DNA of 64,000 bases from Bacteroidota bacterium (GTDB lineage: Bacteria; Bacteroidota; Bacteroidia; Bacteroidales; F082): positions 90,083 through 154,082 of the forward strand of contig JACNJS010000039.1 of the NCBI GenBank assembly GCA_014382445.1, in the 5' to 3' direction. The number at the start of each line of letters is the position of its first letter. Within the stretch, counting starts at the first letter, position 1. The position numbers were made by a program, and so were the translations under genes. The notes beneath the pieces were generated by a model that did not search any database, was not told the DNA's origin, and worked only from the letters and a program-made list of their open reading frames with translations. Shown here piece after piece: positions 19,716-29,827 of the stretch.

Positions 19716-20315
19716 ATGGAATTTAAGAAAGCAGCAATATTAGGATCTTATATGTCAAAAGATTACGCAGAACCACTGTTTAAACTATTGGTGAACTATA
19801 GTAGTATTTCGGCTTCTGAGGCTGCTTCACGTTTAAATCTGCATATCAGAACTGTTCAGGATTTTCTGGAAGCAATGACTGAACTTAATATCCTGAAAAA
19901 GGAAGAAGTATATGAGAAAAAACGACCCTATAATCGATATGTTCTGCTTAAGCATCTGATAAAGATGGAGATAAATCTGGACAAGCTACAGGAAAATGAT
20001 TCAGATATCAATAATTATTCAATTAAAATTAGGGAAAGGAATAACTCCGGGGCACAATTTACTACAGCGCGTAATGGTCAGTATTTTAGCAATGTAGCTA
20101 TATGGGTAGGGAAGGGGCGTGAAGGCAAAGAAAGAAAGATTAGCCTGACTGAGACTCAGGGTAGATTCCTTTTTAATCTTCCTTTTCCAAACTCTGCATT
20201 TATGGATATTATACAAATTATGAAAAAAGCACACATAGATACTGAACATTCCAGCGAAATCTCGGATATAGTTAACTTACTTAAGGAGTACGGTGTTGTG
20301 GAAACAGAGAAATAG
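19716..20315 (+). CDS. Winged-helix DNA-binding protein
   Basis: This 199-residue protein carries an N-terminal winged helix (about 20-75). It has an ISASEAASRLNLHIRTVQDF helix-turn-helix and a wing ending in RPYNRYVL. The C-terminal half has no recognised fold. It lies 82 bases after the tandem membrane genes on the same strand and may regulate them or respond to them. The link is positional only. Confidence 0.6.
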   Translation: MEFKKAAILGSYMSKDYAEPLFKLLVNYSSISASEAASRLNLHIRTVQDFLEAMTELNILKKEEVYEKKRPYNRYVLLKHLIKMEINLDKLQENDSDINNYSIKIRERNNSGAQFTTARNGQYFSNVAIWVGKGREGKERKISLTETQGRFLFNLPFPNSAFMDIIQIMKKAHIDTEHSSEISDIVNLLKEYGVVETEK

Positions 20316-20347
20316 TTACTTTTGAACAGTACTAACTATAAAAAAGA

Positions 20348-20716
20348 ATGAAACTTATCTCAACTAACATCTGCAAAACCAGCGATATAGGCGTTAACGA
20401 TAATCTTTTTGGCGGCACTATGCTTTCGTGGCTCGACGAAGCGGGAGGGATTATGGCATCATGTGTTTGTAGATCCAACAATGTTATCACTCTAAAAATG
20501 GAAGAAGTATTGTTTAAAAAGCCGGTTAAAGTAAAGGATCTTGTTAGGATTTATTGCAGGGTGGATCATGTTGGTAATACATCGGTGTCCTTATCGCTTG
20601 AAGCCAGAACCGTTAACTTAATTAAAACTACCGAAGACCTTGTTTGCTCAACATGTGTAGTATATGTGCATGTTGATGAAGATGGAAGACCAAAATCTAT
20701 CAATAAAACAAATTAA
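20348..20716 (+). CDS. Hotdog-fold acyl-CoA thioesterase
   Basis: This 122-residue single hotdog domain is of the YciA/ACOT type and probably hydrolyses acyl-CoA to the free acid and CoA. The active-site region reads NDNLFGGTMLSWLDEAGG, with the catalytic aspartate in LDEAGG. The central helix is followed by the strand block FKKPVKVKDLVRIYCRVDHVG. The length is slightly shorter than YciA. The substrate is unknown. Confidence 0.85.
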   Translation: MKLISTNICKTSDIGVNDNLFGGTMLSWLDEAGGIMASCVCRSNNVITLKMEEVLFKKPVKVKDLVRIYCRVDHVGNTSVSLSLEARTVNLIKTTEDLVCSTCVVYVHVDEDGRPKSINKTN

Positions 20717-20803
20717 GATATTATTGAAACTGTTTCTTAATTTCGTTTTCTATTCTAAAATAATATCACTAACGTCACCGGAAAAATATATAATTTTGTT
20801 AGA

Positions 20804-21547
20804 ATGAATTTCAAAAATATAATCAGAACAACTTTAAACTTTCTTCAACTTGATTTAACTAAAAATCTTGAATACGATAGACTTACAAAGTTAATAATGA
20901 AGCGGGTAATTAATTCTGGTTCTAATTGCATTGATATAGGTTGCCATAAAGGTGAAATATTGGATATAATAATCAAATTCTCTCCAAATGGGAAACACTA
21001 TGGTTTCGAGCCCATACCTCAGTTATTCAACAAATTAAATGAAAAATATAAAAACAAAGCAACTATTTTTCCATATGCTTTATCAAATGAAAATGGATAT
21101 TCAACATTTCAATATGTTAAAAATGCCCCTGCCTATAGCGGAATAAAAAAGAGACGGTATGATATTGACAAGCCTGAAATTGAAGAAATTAAGGTGGAGA
21201 TGAAGAAATTGGATGACCTTATTCCTGCAAATATCAAAATCGATTTGATAAAAATAGATGTTGAAGGTGGAGAGTTTGGAGTACTGGTAGGAGGAATTCA
21301 ATTGTTGAAAAAGGACAAACCAACAATAATTTTCGAATGTGGATTAGGGGCAAGTGAATATTATGGTACAATACCGGCCAACTTGTTCAATTTTATTACA
21401 AACGAAACAGGACTTCAGATATCATTATTAAAATCTTTTTTATATAATCGTAAACCATTGGAACTGAAAGAATTTGAATACTATTACAATACAAATAAAG
21501 AGTATTACTTTATTGCATATAATCAGGATACCCATTCAATAACATAA
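20804..21547 (+). CDS. FkbM-family SAM-dependent methyltransferase
   Basis: This 247-residue protein has a SAM-binding motif at about 45-60 (NCIDIGCHKGEILDI) and the FkbM block IDLIKIDVEGGEFGVLVGG near 155. Such enzymes O-methylate sugars or small molecules, often in surface polysaccharide or natural product pathways. No glycan genes lie around it. No signal peptide is seen. Confidence 0.82.
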   Translation: MNFKNIIRTTLNFLQLDLTKNLEYDRLTKLIMKRVINSGSNCIDIGCHKGEILDIIIKFSPNGKHYGFEPIPQLFNKLNEKYKNKATIFPYALSNENGYSTFQYVKNAPAYSGIKKRRYDIDKPEIEEIKVEMKKLDDLIPANIKIDLIKIDVEGGEFGVLVGGIQLLKKDKPTIIFECGLGASEYYGTIPANLFNFITNETGLQISLLKSFLYNRKPLELKEFEYYYNTNKEYYFIAYNQDTHSIT

Positions 21548-21558
21548 ATCCTTAAGCT

Positions 21559-22773
21559 ATGAAAAATCTAATTCTTCTTTTTTCTTTTTTGTTTGTTTCT
21601 GTATGTTTAATAGGTCAACAAAGCAGTAAGTCGGTACAGAAAATTCAATTGCAAAAGCAACAAAAAATAACTGCAGCATCTGATGACGGAACACCTGACT
21701 ACAAGCTAAGTGTTGAAGAAAGTTATCGAAAACTACAATATAAAATGTCAATTTATGGTGAAGTTCCAAAACTTGGATCAGGTATTCGGCTGGGCATTTA
21801 TCAGATTGAAGCTGCGTGTGCAGAAGGTGCAACAGCAAAAAATATGATATTGCTTGAAGAAGCGATTAAGCTGGCTAAAAAATATGATGTTCAGTTGCTA
21901 TCATTTCCTGAGTTGTATGTTACGGGATATACTTTGAGTCCTGATGATGCTATAAAAGTAGCTGAATATAAGGATGGTCCAAGCATTACAAAAGCAAGTG
22001 AAATTGCTAAAAATTATAACATGGCTTTGTTGGTTCCTTACGCTGAAAAAGTTGATGAACCGGATGGAGTAACGCGTTATTATGATGCAATTGCTGTTAT
22101 TAAAGAAACCGGCGAATTGCTTAATAGTTACAGAAAAACACACCTGTACGGACAGCAGGAAAGGGATAACTGGAGTTGTGGATCGAGCGATTATCCTGTC
22201 TACAATATTTTTGATTTTCCGGTAGGTGTGCTTAATTGTTATGAGTGTGAGTTTCCTGAGCTGCAGCGTATTCTGGCTTTAAATGGAGCCAAACTTATTG
22301 TGGGACCAACAGCTGCTGATAATTATTATGTGCTACCCAACGGCCAAAGAAGTGCTGTACCATATCCGGATATTTCAAAGTTACTTATTCCGGCTAACGC
22401 GTATGCTAATAATATTTTCTTCGCTTATTCAAACCGCACAGGATATGAAAAACGAGGTAATGATCAATGGCATTACAGGGGTAATAGTATAATTTGCGGC
22501 CCTCATGGTGATATTATTGTAGATGCAAACAGTGAACAAAATACTATGCTTATTGCCGATTGTGTTCCTGCATTTTATGGAATGACTCATCCGGCTCCTG
22601 ATTATTATTATCTGAAGGACAGAAGGCCTGAACTTTACAAAAAACTGATAGACGAGAAATCTGATTTCCTGGATGAAAGAGGCGACAACGTTGATTTAGA
22701 TACCGACTTTTTTAGTACCGGTTACCATTATAAACGTGATTGTGTGCATGAAAAACCTGTTCCTTTTAAATAG
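21559..22773 (+). CDS. Secreted nitrilase-superfamily carbon-nitrogen hydrolase
   Basis: This 404-residue protein has a signal peptide (about 1-20, LFVSVCLIGQ) and an alpha-beta-beta-alpha hydrolase domain from about residue 75. The catalytic triad is complete: Glu118 in SFPELYVTG, Lys193 in YRKTHLYG and Cys227 in LNCYECEFPE. It would hydrolyse an amide or nitrile outside the cytoplasm. Export of a nitrilase-family enzyme is uncommon. The substrate is unknown, and no link to the aromatic island can be shown. Confidence 0.85.
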   Translation: MKNLILLFSFLFVSVCLIGQQSSKSVQKIQLQKQQKITAASDDGTPDYKLSVEESYRKLQYKMSIYGEVPKLGSGIRLGIYQIEAACAEGATAKNMILLEEAIKLAKKYDVQLLSFPELYVTGYTLSPDDAIKVAEYKDGPSITKASEIAKNYNMALLVPYAEKVDEPDGVTRYYDAIAVIKETGELLNSYRKTHLYGQQERDNWSCGSSDYPVYNIFDFPVGVLNCYECEFPELQRILALNGAKLIVGPTAADNYYVLPNGQRSAVPYPDISKLLIPANAYANNIFFAYSNRTGYEKRGNDQWHYRGNSIICGPHGDIIVDANSEQNTMLIADCVPAFYGMTHPAPDYYYLKDRRPELYKKLIDEKSDFLDERGDNVDLDTDFFSTGYHYKRDCVHEKPVPFK

Positions 22774-23722
22774 ATTCAGATTTACTTAAACTCCGATTTT
22801 GGAACTTTTTTGGACACCCTTTCCATATTTGCTTAAAAATAGAAGTAGCCTCAAGGTACTGTTCAACACCTAAATTGTAGGCTATTTGATAGTTATCCCA
22901 TGCGAGTTTATATTGCTCATTATTTTCATAGGCTTCTCCAAGGCTGTCATATACATTTGCCGAGTTTGGAAAACGCTTAACATTTTCCTTAAATACCTCA
23001 ATTGCTTCTTCTATTTCATCAGCCTGTAAATAGTTGTATCCCAGCAGATTTATAGTACTTTCCGCAACAGCAATTTCACAATTATATTTTTTCGAGATTT
23101 GGACATAATACTCATCAATAGCAGGTAATCCTTTTAGTAAAGTTTCTCTGGGAAGTACCCAATCGGAAAATATGAATCGAAGTCCGTTGAACAAACTTAG
23201 ATAGGGCGTCGTTGCGTGATTTTCACCATACAATTGAACATAAAGTAAGTTGATGGAATTATCGGATTTTTCTTGAATGAGTGCCGAAAATTCATCTAAC
23301 GGATTAAAATAATCAGGTTCTTCACCGACAGTCATGAAAAAAGATTTTCGCTTGCTGTATTTCCTTTTCAGCTTTGTTTTTGCCTGATTAACTATGTAAT
23401 TATCATCATATTGAAGATAAGGACTAACAGCTATATAAGCATCAAATATATCAGGTTTTCTAACAGAAATAGGCTGCAAAAGTCCCGCCAAGTGAATGGC
23501 CCATAATTATTTTGTATGGAGATGCTTTATAATTTTCTTCAATCATAGGTATAAGCTCTTTTTCTAGAAAAGCATGAAATTTTTTAGCACCACCGCTTGT
23601 TGGCCTGGCTTTAGTATGAGCAGGTGTAAAATCACGAGTTCTGTCAACATTTGTAATAGCAACTACAATTATTTCCGGAGTTAAACCATATCCGGCAAGA
23701 TAATTTGTTGCTAAAGTAATTC
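22766..23722 (-). pseudogene. Esterase with C-terminal TPR repeats, N-terminally truncated and frameshifted
   Basis: Reading the minus strand from about 23722, the frame gives TPEIIVVAITNVDRTRDF and the nucleophile elbow GHSLGG. It then stops at TGTTAG near 23470. The rest (22766-23491) continues in another frame and includes SPYLQYDDN, a hydrolase tail and two TPR-like repeats (NVYDSLGEAYENNEQYKLAW). One inserted base, or two lost, near 23465-23475 explains the break. The N-terminal 100 or so residues of the family (IroE-like, Esterase_D) are missing. The truncation point abuts the palindrome TCAATCAAAATTGATTGA (about 23722-23739). Confidence 0.82.
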
Positions 23723-24006
23723 AATCAAAATTGATTGACAAATAAATTTTTTGAAATTATTGATAATAAGAGATGGGGCTATTAAAAATTAACAATGACT
23801 CTTGTTACTACTTTCATTATTTAATATGAAATGCGTAATTTTACATTTTCAACTCACGCAGAGATGGGCAATTTCCTAATAAACCACTTCAATTGGAACG
23901 AATTTAGAATCAGGGAGAAGTTGATGATAAGGTAGGGGATATTAGCTGCGTACTTTAAAAAACGGGAAAGTTAATATTTAAAATACTCAAACTAAATCTT
24001 AAAAAA

Positions 24007-24573
24007 ATGAAAACAAAGCTTCTTGTAATTATTACAATTATTATGTTATCAAGTATTTTTTCGTTATTTGCACAAGGGTTTCAACCGCCAACAGAAGGAA
24101 AGGCAGTTGTTTATTTTGTGCGTGTTACTCATTATGGTTTAGCCATATCCTTTGAATACTTTCATCAAGATAAATATATTGGTGTGTTCAAAGGACAAAA
24201 TTACTTCAGGTATGAGTGTGACCCGGGAGAACAACTTTTTTGGGCATCAACTGAGAATAAAGAATTTGTAACGGCTGATCTTAAGGCGGGCGGAACCTAC
24301 ATTGTGATAGTTGATGTCATAATGGGTGCATGGAAGGCAAGAGTTGGTTTAACTCCAATAAGTGTTAACGACCAAAAACTTTTTGAGAGAGCAGAAAAAT
24401 TGATAAATAAGAAGAAACCCATTGTTACTTCTGAGGCGAAAATTGAGAATATGAATAAGAAACTTAACGACTTTATCACCGAGAAATTAGAGAAGTATAA
24501 TAATGATTGGAAGAACGATAAAAACTTCAAGCATATTTCGGCAGATATGGCTATTCCACCTGATGCATTGTGA
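24007..24573 (+). CDS. Secreted DUF2846-like protein
   Basis: This 188-residue protein has a clear signal peptide (about 1-23, ending LFAQG). The beta-rich domain (about 30-120) includes GKAVVYFVRVTH, a YIGVFKGQNYF strand pair and LKAGGTYIVIVDV. This is the pattern of DUF2846-type periplasmic domains. The C-terminal 60 residues are a charged helix rich in Lys and Asn. The function is unknown and it stands alone. Confidence 0.65.
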   Translation: MKTKLLVIITIIMLSSIFSLFAQGFQPPTEGKAVVYFVRVTHYGLAISFEYFHQDKYIGVFKGQNYFRYECDPGEQLFWASTENKEFVTADLKAGGTYIVIVDVIMGAWKARVGLTPISVNDQKLFERAEKLINKKKPIVTSEAKIENMNKKLNDFITEKLEKYNNDWKNDKNFKHISADMAIPPDAL

Positions 24574-24699
24574 TAAAAATTATTTTTTACATAAAGGCAT
24601 ATTCCTAACTGCCTCAAGGTCCCAACTTAAAACATAATGAAATAAAAATGAGTTTATATTTGAACAATTTTTATTTGACATCAACTAATAGAGAACAAT

Positions 24700-26337
24700 A
24701 TGACACGAAAAAATTTAGCAATTTTAATTATCCTAACAATTGGATATCAATTAAGTAGCACTGCCTGCACTATTATTGCCGTTGGCAAAAAAGCTTCTGC
24801 TGATGGGTCGAATATTATTTCGCATACCGATACCGGCCCCGATTCAAGAATATTTGTTGTTTCGGCGCAAACTTTTAAACCTGGTGAACTAGCACCTGTC
24901 TATTGGGGAATTCAGGATGCTGACAGACCACTGAAAGATGATGGAATAATACTTGGATATATTCCTCAGGTTGAGTATACGTATAAATATTTCCAGTCAG
25001 CATATTCTCATTTAAACGAATACCAGCTTGGTATCGGAGAAAGCACAACTGCTCAAAGAGAAGAGTTAACTTGTACGCGAGAGAATGGAAAACAAATTAT
25101 GACAATTGAACAGGCTCAAATTTTTACTTTACAGCGGTATAAAAATGCCAGAGATGCTATTAAGTTTATTGGAGATTTAATGACAAAGTACGGTTTTTTG
25201 CCATCCAGCGGCGATGGGTCGGAAACACTTGTTATTGCCGACACTGAGGAAATTTGGGTGTTTGAAGTATTTGGAGTTGGCCCGGGATGGACTCCGGAAA
25301 GTGGAAAGCCCGGTGCTATTTGGGCTGCTCAAAGATTACCTGAAGATCAAGCTACGATGATTCCAAACTGGAGCATTATTAAGGAGATCAACAAAAAGGA
25401 TACTGAAAATTTTGTGGTTTCTAAAAATTATAAATCAGAAGCAATAGATCGCGGGTGGTATGATCCTTCTTCGGGGAAACCATTTATTTGGCAGGAAGCA
25501 TACACACCGTTGCCTGTTGAATATGCGACCGGTAGATTCTGGCTTTTTCACCAAACATTTGCTCCAAATCTAAGGGAATGGCCTGATCGTTTTTTAAACG
25601 GAGATCCGTATAAAGGAATTAGTCCGTATTTTCAAATTGTTGAGCCACTATCAATATACCCATTTTCAATAAAGCCGGAGGAAAAAATATCAGTACAGGA
25701 TGTAATTGCATTTCAGCGCTCTACATACGAAGGTACTATTTATGATATGACAGCAGGTCCTGAATGGCTTGTGCCAGATGGAAAGGGAGGCTTTGTTGTA
25801 AGTCCGTTGGCCACTCCATTCCCTGGCAAAGATTTACGTAAACTGATGAAGATAACATATCGTCGTCCTGTTGCCCGCCATCGTGGGCATTATGGTATGG
25901 TGCTTCAGCTAAGGGATTGGTTACCAAACGATATCGGTGGTGTGTATTGGGTTTATCTCGATAACCCTTACTTTAGTCCTTATGTTCCTATTTATGCAGG
26001 AAATTTATCGGTTGACGATACTTATAAAACCTATGATCCTAACAAATATCATGAAAAATCAGCACGTTGGGCTATTGATTTTGTTGATAATTTGGCAAAC
26101 CTTAAATTCCAGGAAATTGCTGAAGATGTAAAAGAAGTAAGGAGTCCTTTTGAGTATGACATATTTAAAAATCAAAAAGCTGTTGAAGATGAAGCTTTAG
26201 TACTCTACAAAAATAATCCCAAAGCTGCTCAGGAATATTTAACGAATTATTCAAACGATTTAATGGTTGATGTTACTGAAATGTTCATCAATTTGCGGAA
26301 TGAGATCATTACAAACTATACTAATAATCATGAGTAG
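24700..26337 (+). CDS. Secreted C69-family peptidase (dipeptidase/acid ceramidase-like fold)
   Basis: This 545-residue enzyme is of the peptidase C69 family, an N-terminal nucleophile hydrolase. A signal peptide (about 1-22) is followed directly by Cys23 in STACTIIAVGKKAS, which becomes the catalytic N-terminal cysteine after processing. Other family features are GSNIISHTDTGPDSR, DTEEIWVFEVFGVGPGW and a long C-terminal region with YWVYLDNPYFSPYVPIY. It likely cleaves dipeptides outside the cytoplasm. It could supply amino acids in a protein-fermenting lifestyle, which is an inference. Confidence 0.88.
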   Translation: MTRKNLAILIILTIGYQLSSTACTIIAVGKKASADGSNIISHTDTGPDSRIFVVSAQTFKPGELAPVYWGIQDADRPLKDDGIILGYIPQVEYTYKYFQSAYSHLNEYQLGIGESTTAQREELTCTRENGKQIMTIEQAQIFTLQRYKNARDAIKFIGDLMTKYGFLPSSGDGSETLVIADTEEIWVFEVFGVGPGWTPESGKPGAIWAAQRLPEDQATMIPNWSIIKEINKKDTENFVVSKNYKSEAIDRGWYDPSSGKPFIWQEAYTPLPVEYATGRFWLFHQTFAPNLREWPDRFLNGDPYKGISPYFQIVEPLSIYPFSIKPEEKISVQDVIAFQRSTYEGTIYDMTAGPEWLVPDGKGGFVVSPLATPFPGKDLRKLMKITYRRPVARHRGHYGMVLQLRDWLPNDIGGVYWVYLDNPYFSPYVPIYAGNLSVDDTYKTYDPNKYHEKSARWAIDFVDNLANLKFQEIAEDVKEVRSPFEYDIFKNQKAVEDEALVLYKNNPKAAQEYLTNYSNDLMVDVTEMFINLRNEIITNYTNNHE

Positions 26338-26437
26338 TTTGATTGAAAGTTTAGGAATTGTTTGTAATCAGTTCATTTTATATAAGCATGTTTAAATACG
26401 TTTTTTTTGGTAATGTGGTCAAATAATAGAAAATGCT

Positions 26438-27142
26438 ATGAAAACACAATTCTCTCTCATTGCCCTTATTATACTGATGTTGTATAATTTCCTTCCACTT
26501 TTGGCTCAGGACAAATATGAACAGGAAAGAGCTAATATGGTTAAGTGGCAGATAGAATATCGCGGGATTAAGGACAAAAATACGCTGGACGCCATGAATG
26601 CTGTTAAGAGGCATTTGTTTGTGCCTCCTGGAAACATGAGTAATGCTTATAATGATTCCCCTCTGCCTATAGGATATGGGCAAACAATTTCGCAACCTTA
26701 TATAGTGGCTTATATGACTGAGTTGCTGGAAGTATCACCAGGTGATACAGTACTGGAAATCGGTACTGGTTCAGGCTACCAGGCAGCCATACTGGCCGCA
26801 TTTGTAAACCATGTTTATACCATCGAAATTGTTAAAGAACTGGGCATTTCTGCAAAGGAAAGATTAAAAACCCTGAATTATGATAATGTTGAGGTTAAGG
26901 TGGGTGATGGTTATTACGGTTGGGAAGAACACGGTCCTTTTGATGGAATAATAGTAACAGCAGCATCTGAATATATACCACCATCATTGATCGATCAGCT
27001 TAAAGATGGGGGGCGGATGATCATTCCGGTTGGCTCTCCTTTTAGTGTTCAAACACTGATGATGATTACTAAAAAAGGGGAGAAGATTAAAACAACAAGC
27101 CTGATACCCGTAAGGTTTGTCCCATTCACTCGGCAAAAATGA
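26438..27142 (+). CDS. pcm: Exported protein-L-isoaspartate O-methyltransferase
   Basis: This 234-residue protein repairs isoaspartyl residues using SAM. The Pcm signature region is complete: PLPIGYGQTISQPYIVAYM, the SAM motif VLEIGTGSGYQAAIL and IIVTAASEYIPPSLIDQL. An N-terminal signal peptide (about 1-22, ending LLAQ) puts it outside the cytoplasm, as in several Bacteroidota and Proteobacteria, although SAM supply there is unexplained. Its stop overlaps the next gene by four bases (ATGA). Confidence 0.88.
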   Translation: MKTQFSLIALIILMLYNFLPLLAQDKYEQERANMVKWQIEYRGIKDKNTLDAMNAVKRHLFVPPGNMSNAYNDSPLPIGYGQTISQPYIVAYMTELLEVSPGDTVLEIGTGSGYQAAILAAFVNHVYTIEIVKELGISAKERLKTLNYDNVEVKVGDGYYGWEEHGPFDGIIVTAASEYIPPSLIDQLKDGGRMIIPVGSPFSVQTLMMITKKGEKIKTTSLIPVRFVPFTRQK

Positions 27143-29520
27143 ACCAAATTGGCGGAATATCAACCACCCGTATCAACATTGCAATAGGACTGGTTTCAAC
27201 GGCAATTATTGCTTTTCAATTAGTGCTGATGCAGATACTATCATACGTGCAATGGTATCATTTTGCGTATATGATTATTTCAATTGCCTTGCTCGGATTT
27301 GGTGCTGCCGGTACTTTTTTAACAATTTTTCGTGAAAGGCTACAGCAAAACTATAACTGGCTTTTTCCTTTGTTAATACTTTTAACAGCAGTATTAATGT
27401 CGATTGTTGTTAAAGTAGCAGGTTTGGAGGTAATACGATTCGATACTTTGCTGATTTTTCACGATTATAGCTATGCAGGCCGCTTGCTCCTTACTTACCT
27501 GATTTACTTCCTCCCTTTTTTTACCGGAGCCCTCGCTATTGGAATGAGTTTTTTAAAATTTTCCAAACAAATCGGCAGTATATATATGGCGAATCTTTTG
27601 GGATCTGGTATGGGAGGTATTATCGCTATACTGCTGATGCATTTGATGTTACCCGAACAATTGCCTGTTGTTGTGGCCTTTATTGCCTTAATTGGCGGAC
27701 TGGTTGCATACCCAAAAAATGCCGGAAAATTATTACATATCTCTGCGATTGGTTCAATAATTATTTTGCTTGCTGTTTATTTTAGCACGCATAATTTGGT
27801 GCCATCAGAGTACAAGGATATCAGTCGTACAATGTTATTACCGGAGGCTTCAATTGAAAATGAAAAAAGTACTCCTTATGGATTGGTACAAGTGGTTTCC
27901 TCCCCTGTGCTTCGATATGCACCGGGCGTAAGTCTTAATTACCGCAAGCCTTTTCCCATCCGAAAGGCGGTTTTTAATAATGGAAACTGGAATGGTAATC
28001 TTGTGCCAAATACAGATCAGCAAAATACTGACATTCTGAATTATACCCCGCAATCCTTGCCTTATCATATTGAAAAAATTAATAGAGTATTGATTCTGGA
28101 TGCAGGAACCGGAGAGAATGTATCACTCGCTTTATCGAATAATGTGCTTGATATTAACGCCTCTGAAGATAATGCCATAATTTTCGGATTACTTCAAAAT
28201 TCGTTCAGAGATCAGGATGTTGTTAAACTGCATCAGGCAACTGCACGGAGTTTTCTTGTTTCAGATACATCAGGTTATGATTTGATCCAACTACCTGTTA
28301 TTGGTTCATTTTTTGGTAATTCAGGACTTAATGCAATTGAACCCCGATATGAATTAACCATCGAGGCTTTCCATGAAATGTGGGACAAACTTCGCGACGA
28401 TGGTATGATATCCGTTAGTTGCTGGATGGATTATCCGGTTAGGAATACGTATAAAATTATAGCAAGTATTAACCAGCTACTAGATGAAAAAAACATTGAT
28501 AATCCAAGTGAGCACATCGTTGCCATCAGAAGCTGGAGTGCATTTTCTATTCTGGTTAAAAAAACAGGGTTTACTAACGACCATGGAAAACAAGTTATTC
28601 AGTTTTGTAACGATATGATGTTTGACCCCTTATTACTTCCGGGAAACAATAAAGCAATCCGTGGGATACATAACGTGCTACAGGACAGTTCATTTTTCAT
28701 TAATATTGAACAGTTATCATCCACCAATAATAAGGAGTTTCTTAATGAATATCCTTTTCGTATAAAGGCAGCTACCGATGATAAACCTTTTTTCTTTCAG
28801 AATCTACAATGGAGTGGGATTAACCAGCTAATAACATCGTTTGGTGAGGGTAGCATCCCGTTTTTTGAGCTTGGTTATGTGCTTATTCTTCTCACATTTA
28901 TTCAAATAATTGTTATTGCAGGTGTTTTTATTATTTTGCCGCTTTTGCTAAAATCCTGGAAAAGCAATAGCAAAATGTGGATAATAGTATATTTTAGTGG
29001 AATTGGTCTTGCTTTTATGTTTGTCGAAATTGTAACTATTCAACAATTTACCTTCTATTTCGGACAACCAATTTATGGTGCTGCAGCCAGTATTAGTATA
29101 TTACTGATTGCATCGGCAATGGGAAGCTATTATTCGGGTTCCTTACGAATTACTAAAAAATTGCTTCTTTTTGTACCTGTTGTAATTGCGATATTGATAC
29201 TGTTAAATGCACTGGTTCTGTCAAATATCCTATCATCTACAATGGATGCATCGCTGGTAGTAAAAATTATAGTATCAATAGTTTTGATTGGCATTACCGG
29301 CTTCTTTCTGGGGATACCTTTTCCTGCAGGAATAAAATATTTATCAGAAGGCAAACAGACTGATATCCCTTGGGCATGGGCTTTCAACGGGTATTTTTCG
29401 GTTATTAGTACCGCACTGGCAACTATTATTTCGGTTGAAACCGGTATGGTTTGGGTGTTACTTTTGGCAGCAAATACTTATGCCCTTACAGGATTGTCGA
29501 GTTCATTTCTGAAAAGATGA
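27139..29520 (+). CDS. Membrane-embedded spermidine-synthase-like protein
   Basis: This 793-residue protein has a membrane-soluble-membrane layout. Six or so N-terminal membrane segments (1-215) precede a cytosolic Rossmann methyltransferase/aminopropyltransferase-like domain (about 245-560, VLILDAGTGENVSLAL). Another six or so segments follow (about 575-790, including FLGIPFPAGIKYLSEG). This matches the family annotated as spermidine synthase-like or MFS-fused. True polyamine synthesis is doubtful, because the usual catalytic aspartates are not obvious. The ATGA overlap with exported Pcm suggests a common task. Confidence 0.7.
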   Translation: MNQIGGISTTRINIAIGLVSTAIIAFQLVLMQILSYVQWYHFAYMIISIALLGFGAAGTFLTIFRERLQQNYNWLFPLLILLTAVLMSIVVKVAGLEVIRFDTLLIFHDYSYAGRLLLTYLIYFLPFFTGALAIGMSFLKFSKQIGSIYMANLLGSGMGGIIAILLMHLMLPEQLPVVVAFIALIGGLVAYPKNAGKLLHISAIGSIIILLAVYFSTHNLVPSEYKDISRTMLLPEASIENEKSTPYGLVQVVSSPVLRYAPGVSLNYRKPFPIRKAVFNNGNWNGNLVPNTDQQNTDILNYTPQSLPYHIEKINRVLILDAGTGENVSLALSNNVLDINASEDNAIIFGLLQNSFRDQDVVKLHQATARSFLVSDTSGYDLIQLPVIGSFFGNSGLNAIEPRYELTIEAFHEMWDKLRDDGMISVSCWMDYPVRNTYKIIASINQLLDEKNIDNPSEHIVAIRSWSAFSILVKKTGFTNDHGKQVIQFCNDMMFDPLLLPGNNKAIRGIHNVLQDSSFFINIEQLSSTNNKEFLNEYPFRIKAATDDKPFFFQNLQWSGINQLITSFGEGSIPFFELGYVLILLTFIQIIVIAGVFIILPLLLKSWKSNSKMWIIVYFSGIGLAFMFVEIVTIQQFTFYFGQPIYGAAASISILLIASAMGSYYSGSLRITKKLLLFVPVVIAILILLNALVLSNILSSTMDASLVVKIIVSIVLIGITGFFLGIPFPAGIKYLSEGKQTDIPWAWAFNGYFSVISTALATIISVETGMVWVLLLAANTYALTGLSSSFLKR

Positions 29521-29827
29521 TTCTGGTCAACCTATTTCAGGATTTTACATTATACCAGTTCAGTTTATAAGTAGATCATTCCACTTTGTCAAAATTGTAA
29601 CTAGAAAAAGAAATTCCGGCAATAGGACCTGCTGCATTGTGAATTTTTATATTTTCATCGCCACAAATGTTATCACTTTTGTTTTAATGATTTGCACCAA
29701 TAAAATAAGTGATAAAATTTATTCATCAAACTGTGTATATTATTTATGTCCAGTGTTTGGTTTGAGTTGTTAATTAATTACTCAAAGTTCTAAAGTTACT
29801 TATCATTCTTCAATTAAAAAACATAGT
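29521..29827 (+). promoter_or_regulatory. 307-bp upstream region of the MFS gene with a conserved repeat
   Basis: There is no gene here. Positions 29571-29675 resemble 31814-31920 upstream of the glutaryl-CoA dehydrogenase gene, roughly three bases in four by eye. Shared blocks include TCATTCC, AAAATTG, AGGAC and TATTTTCAT. Both copies sit about 55-155 bases before an island gene, so a shared regulatory element is plausible. Confidence 0.5.
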
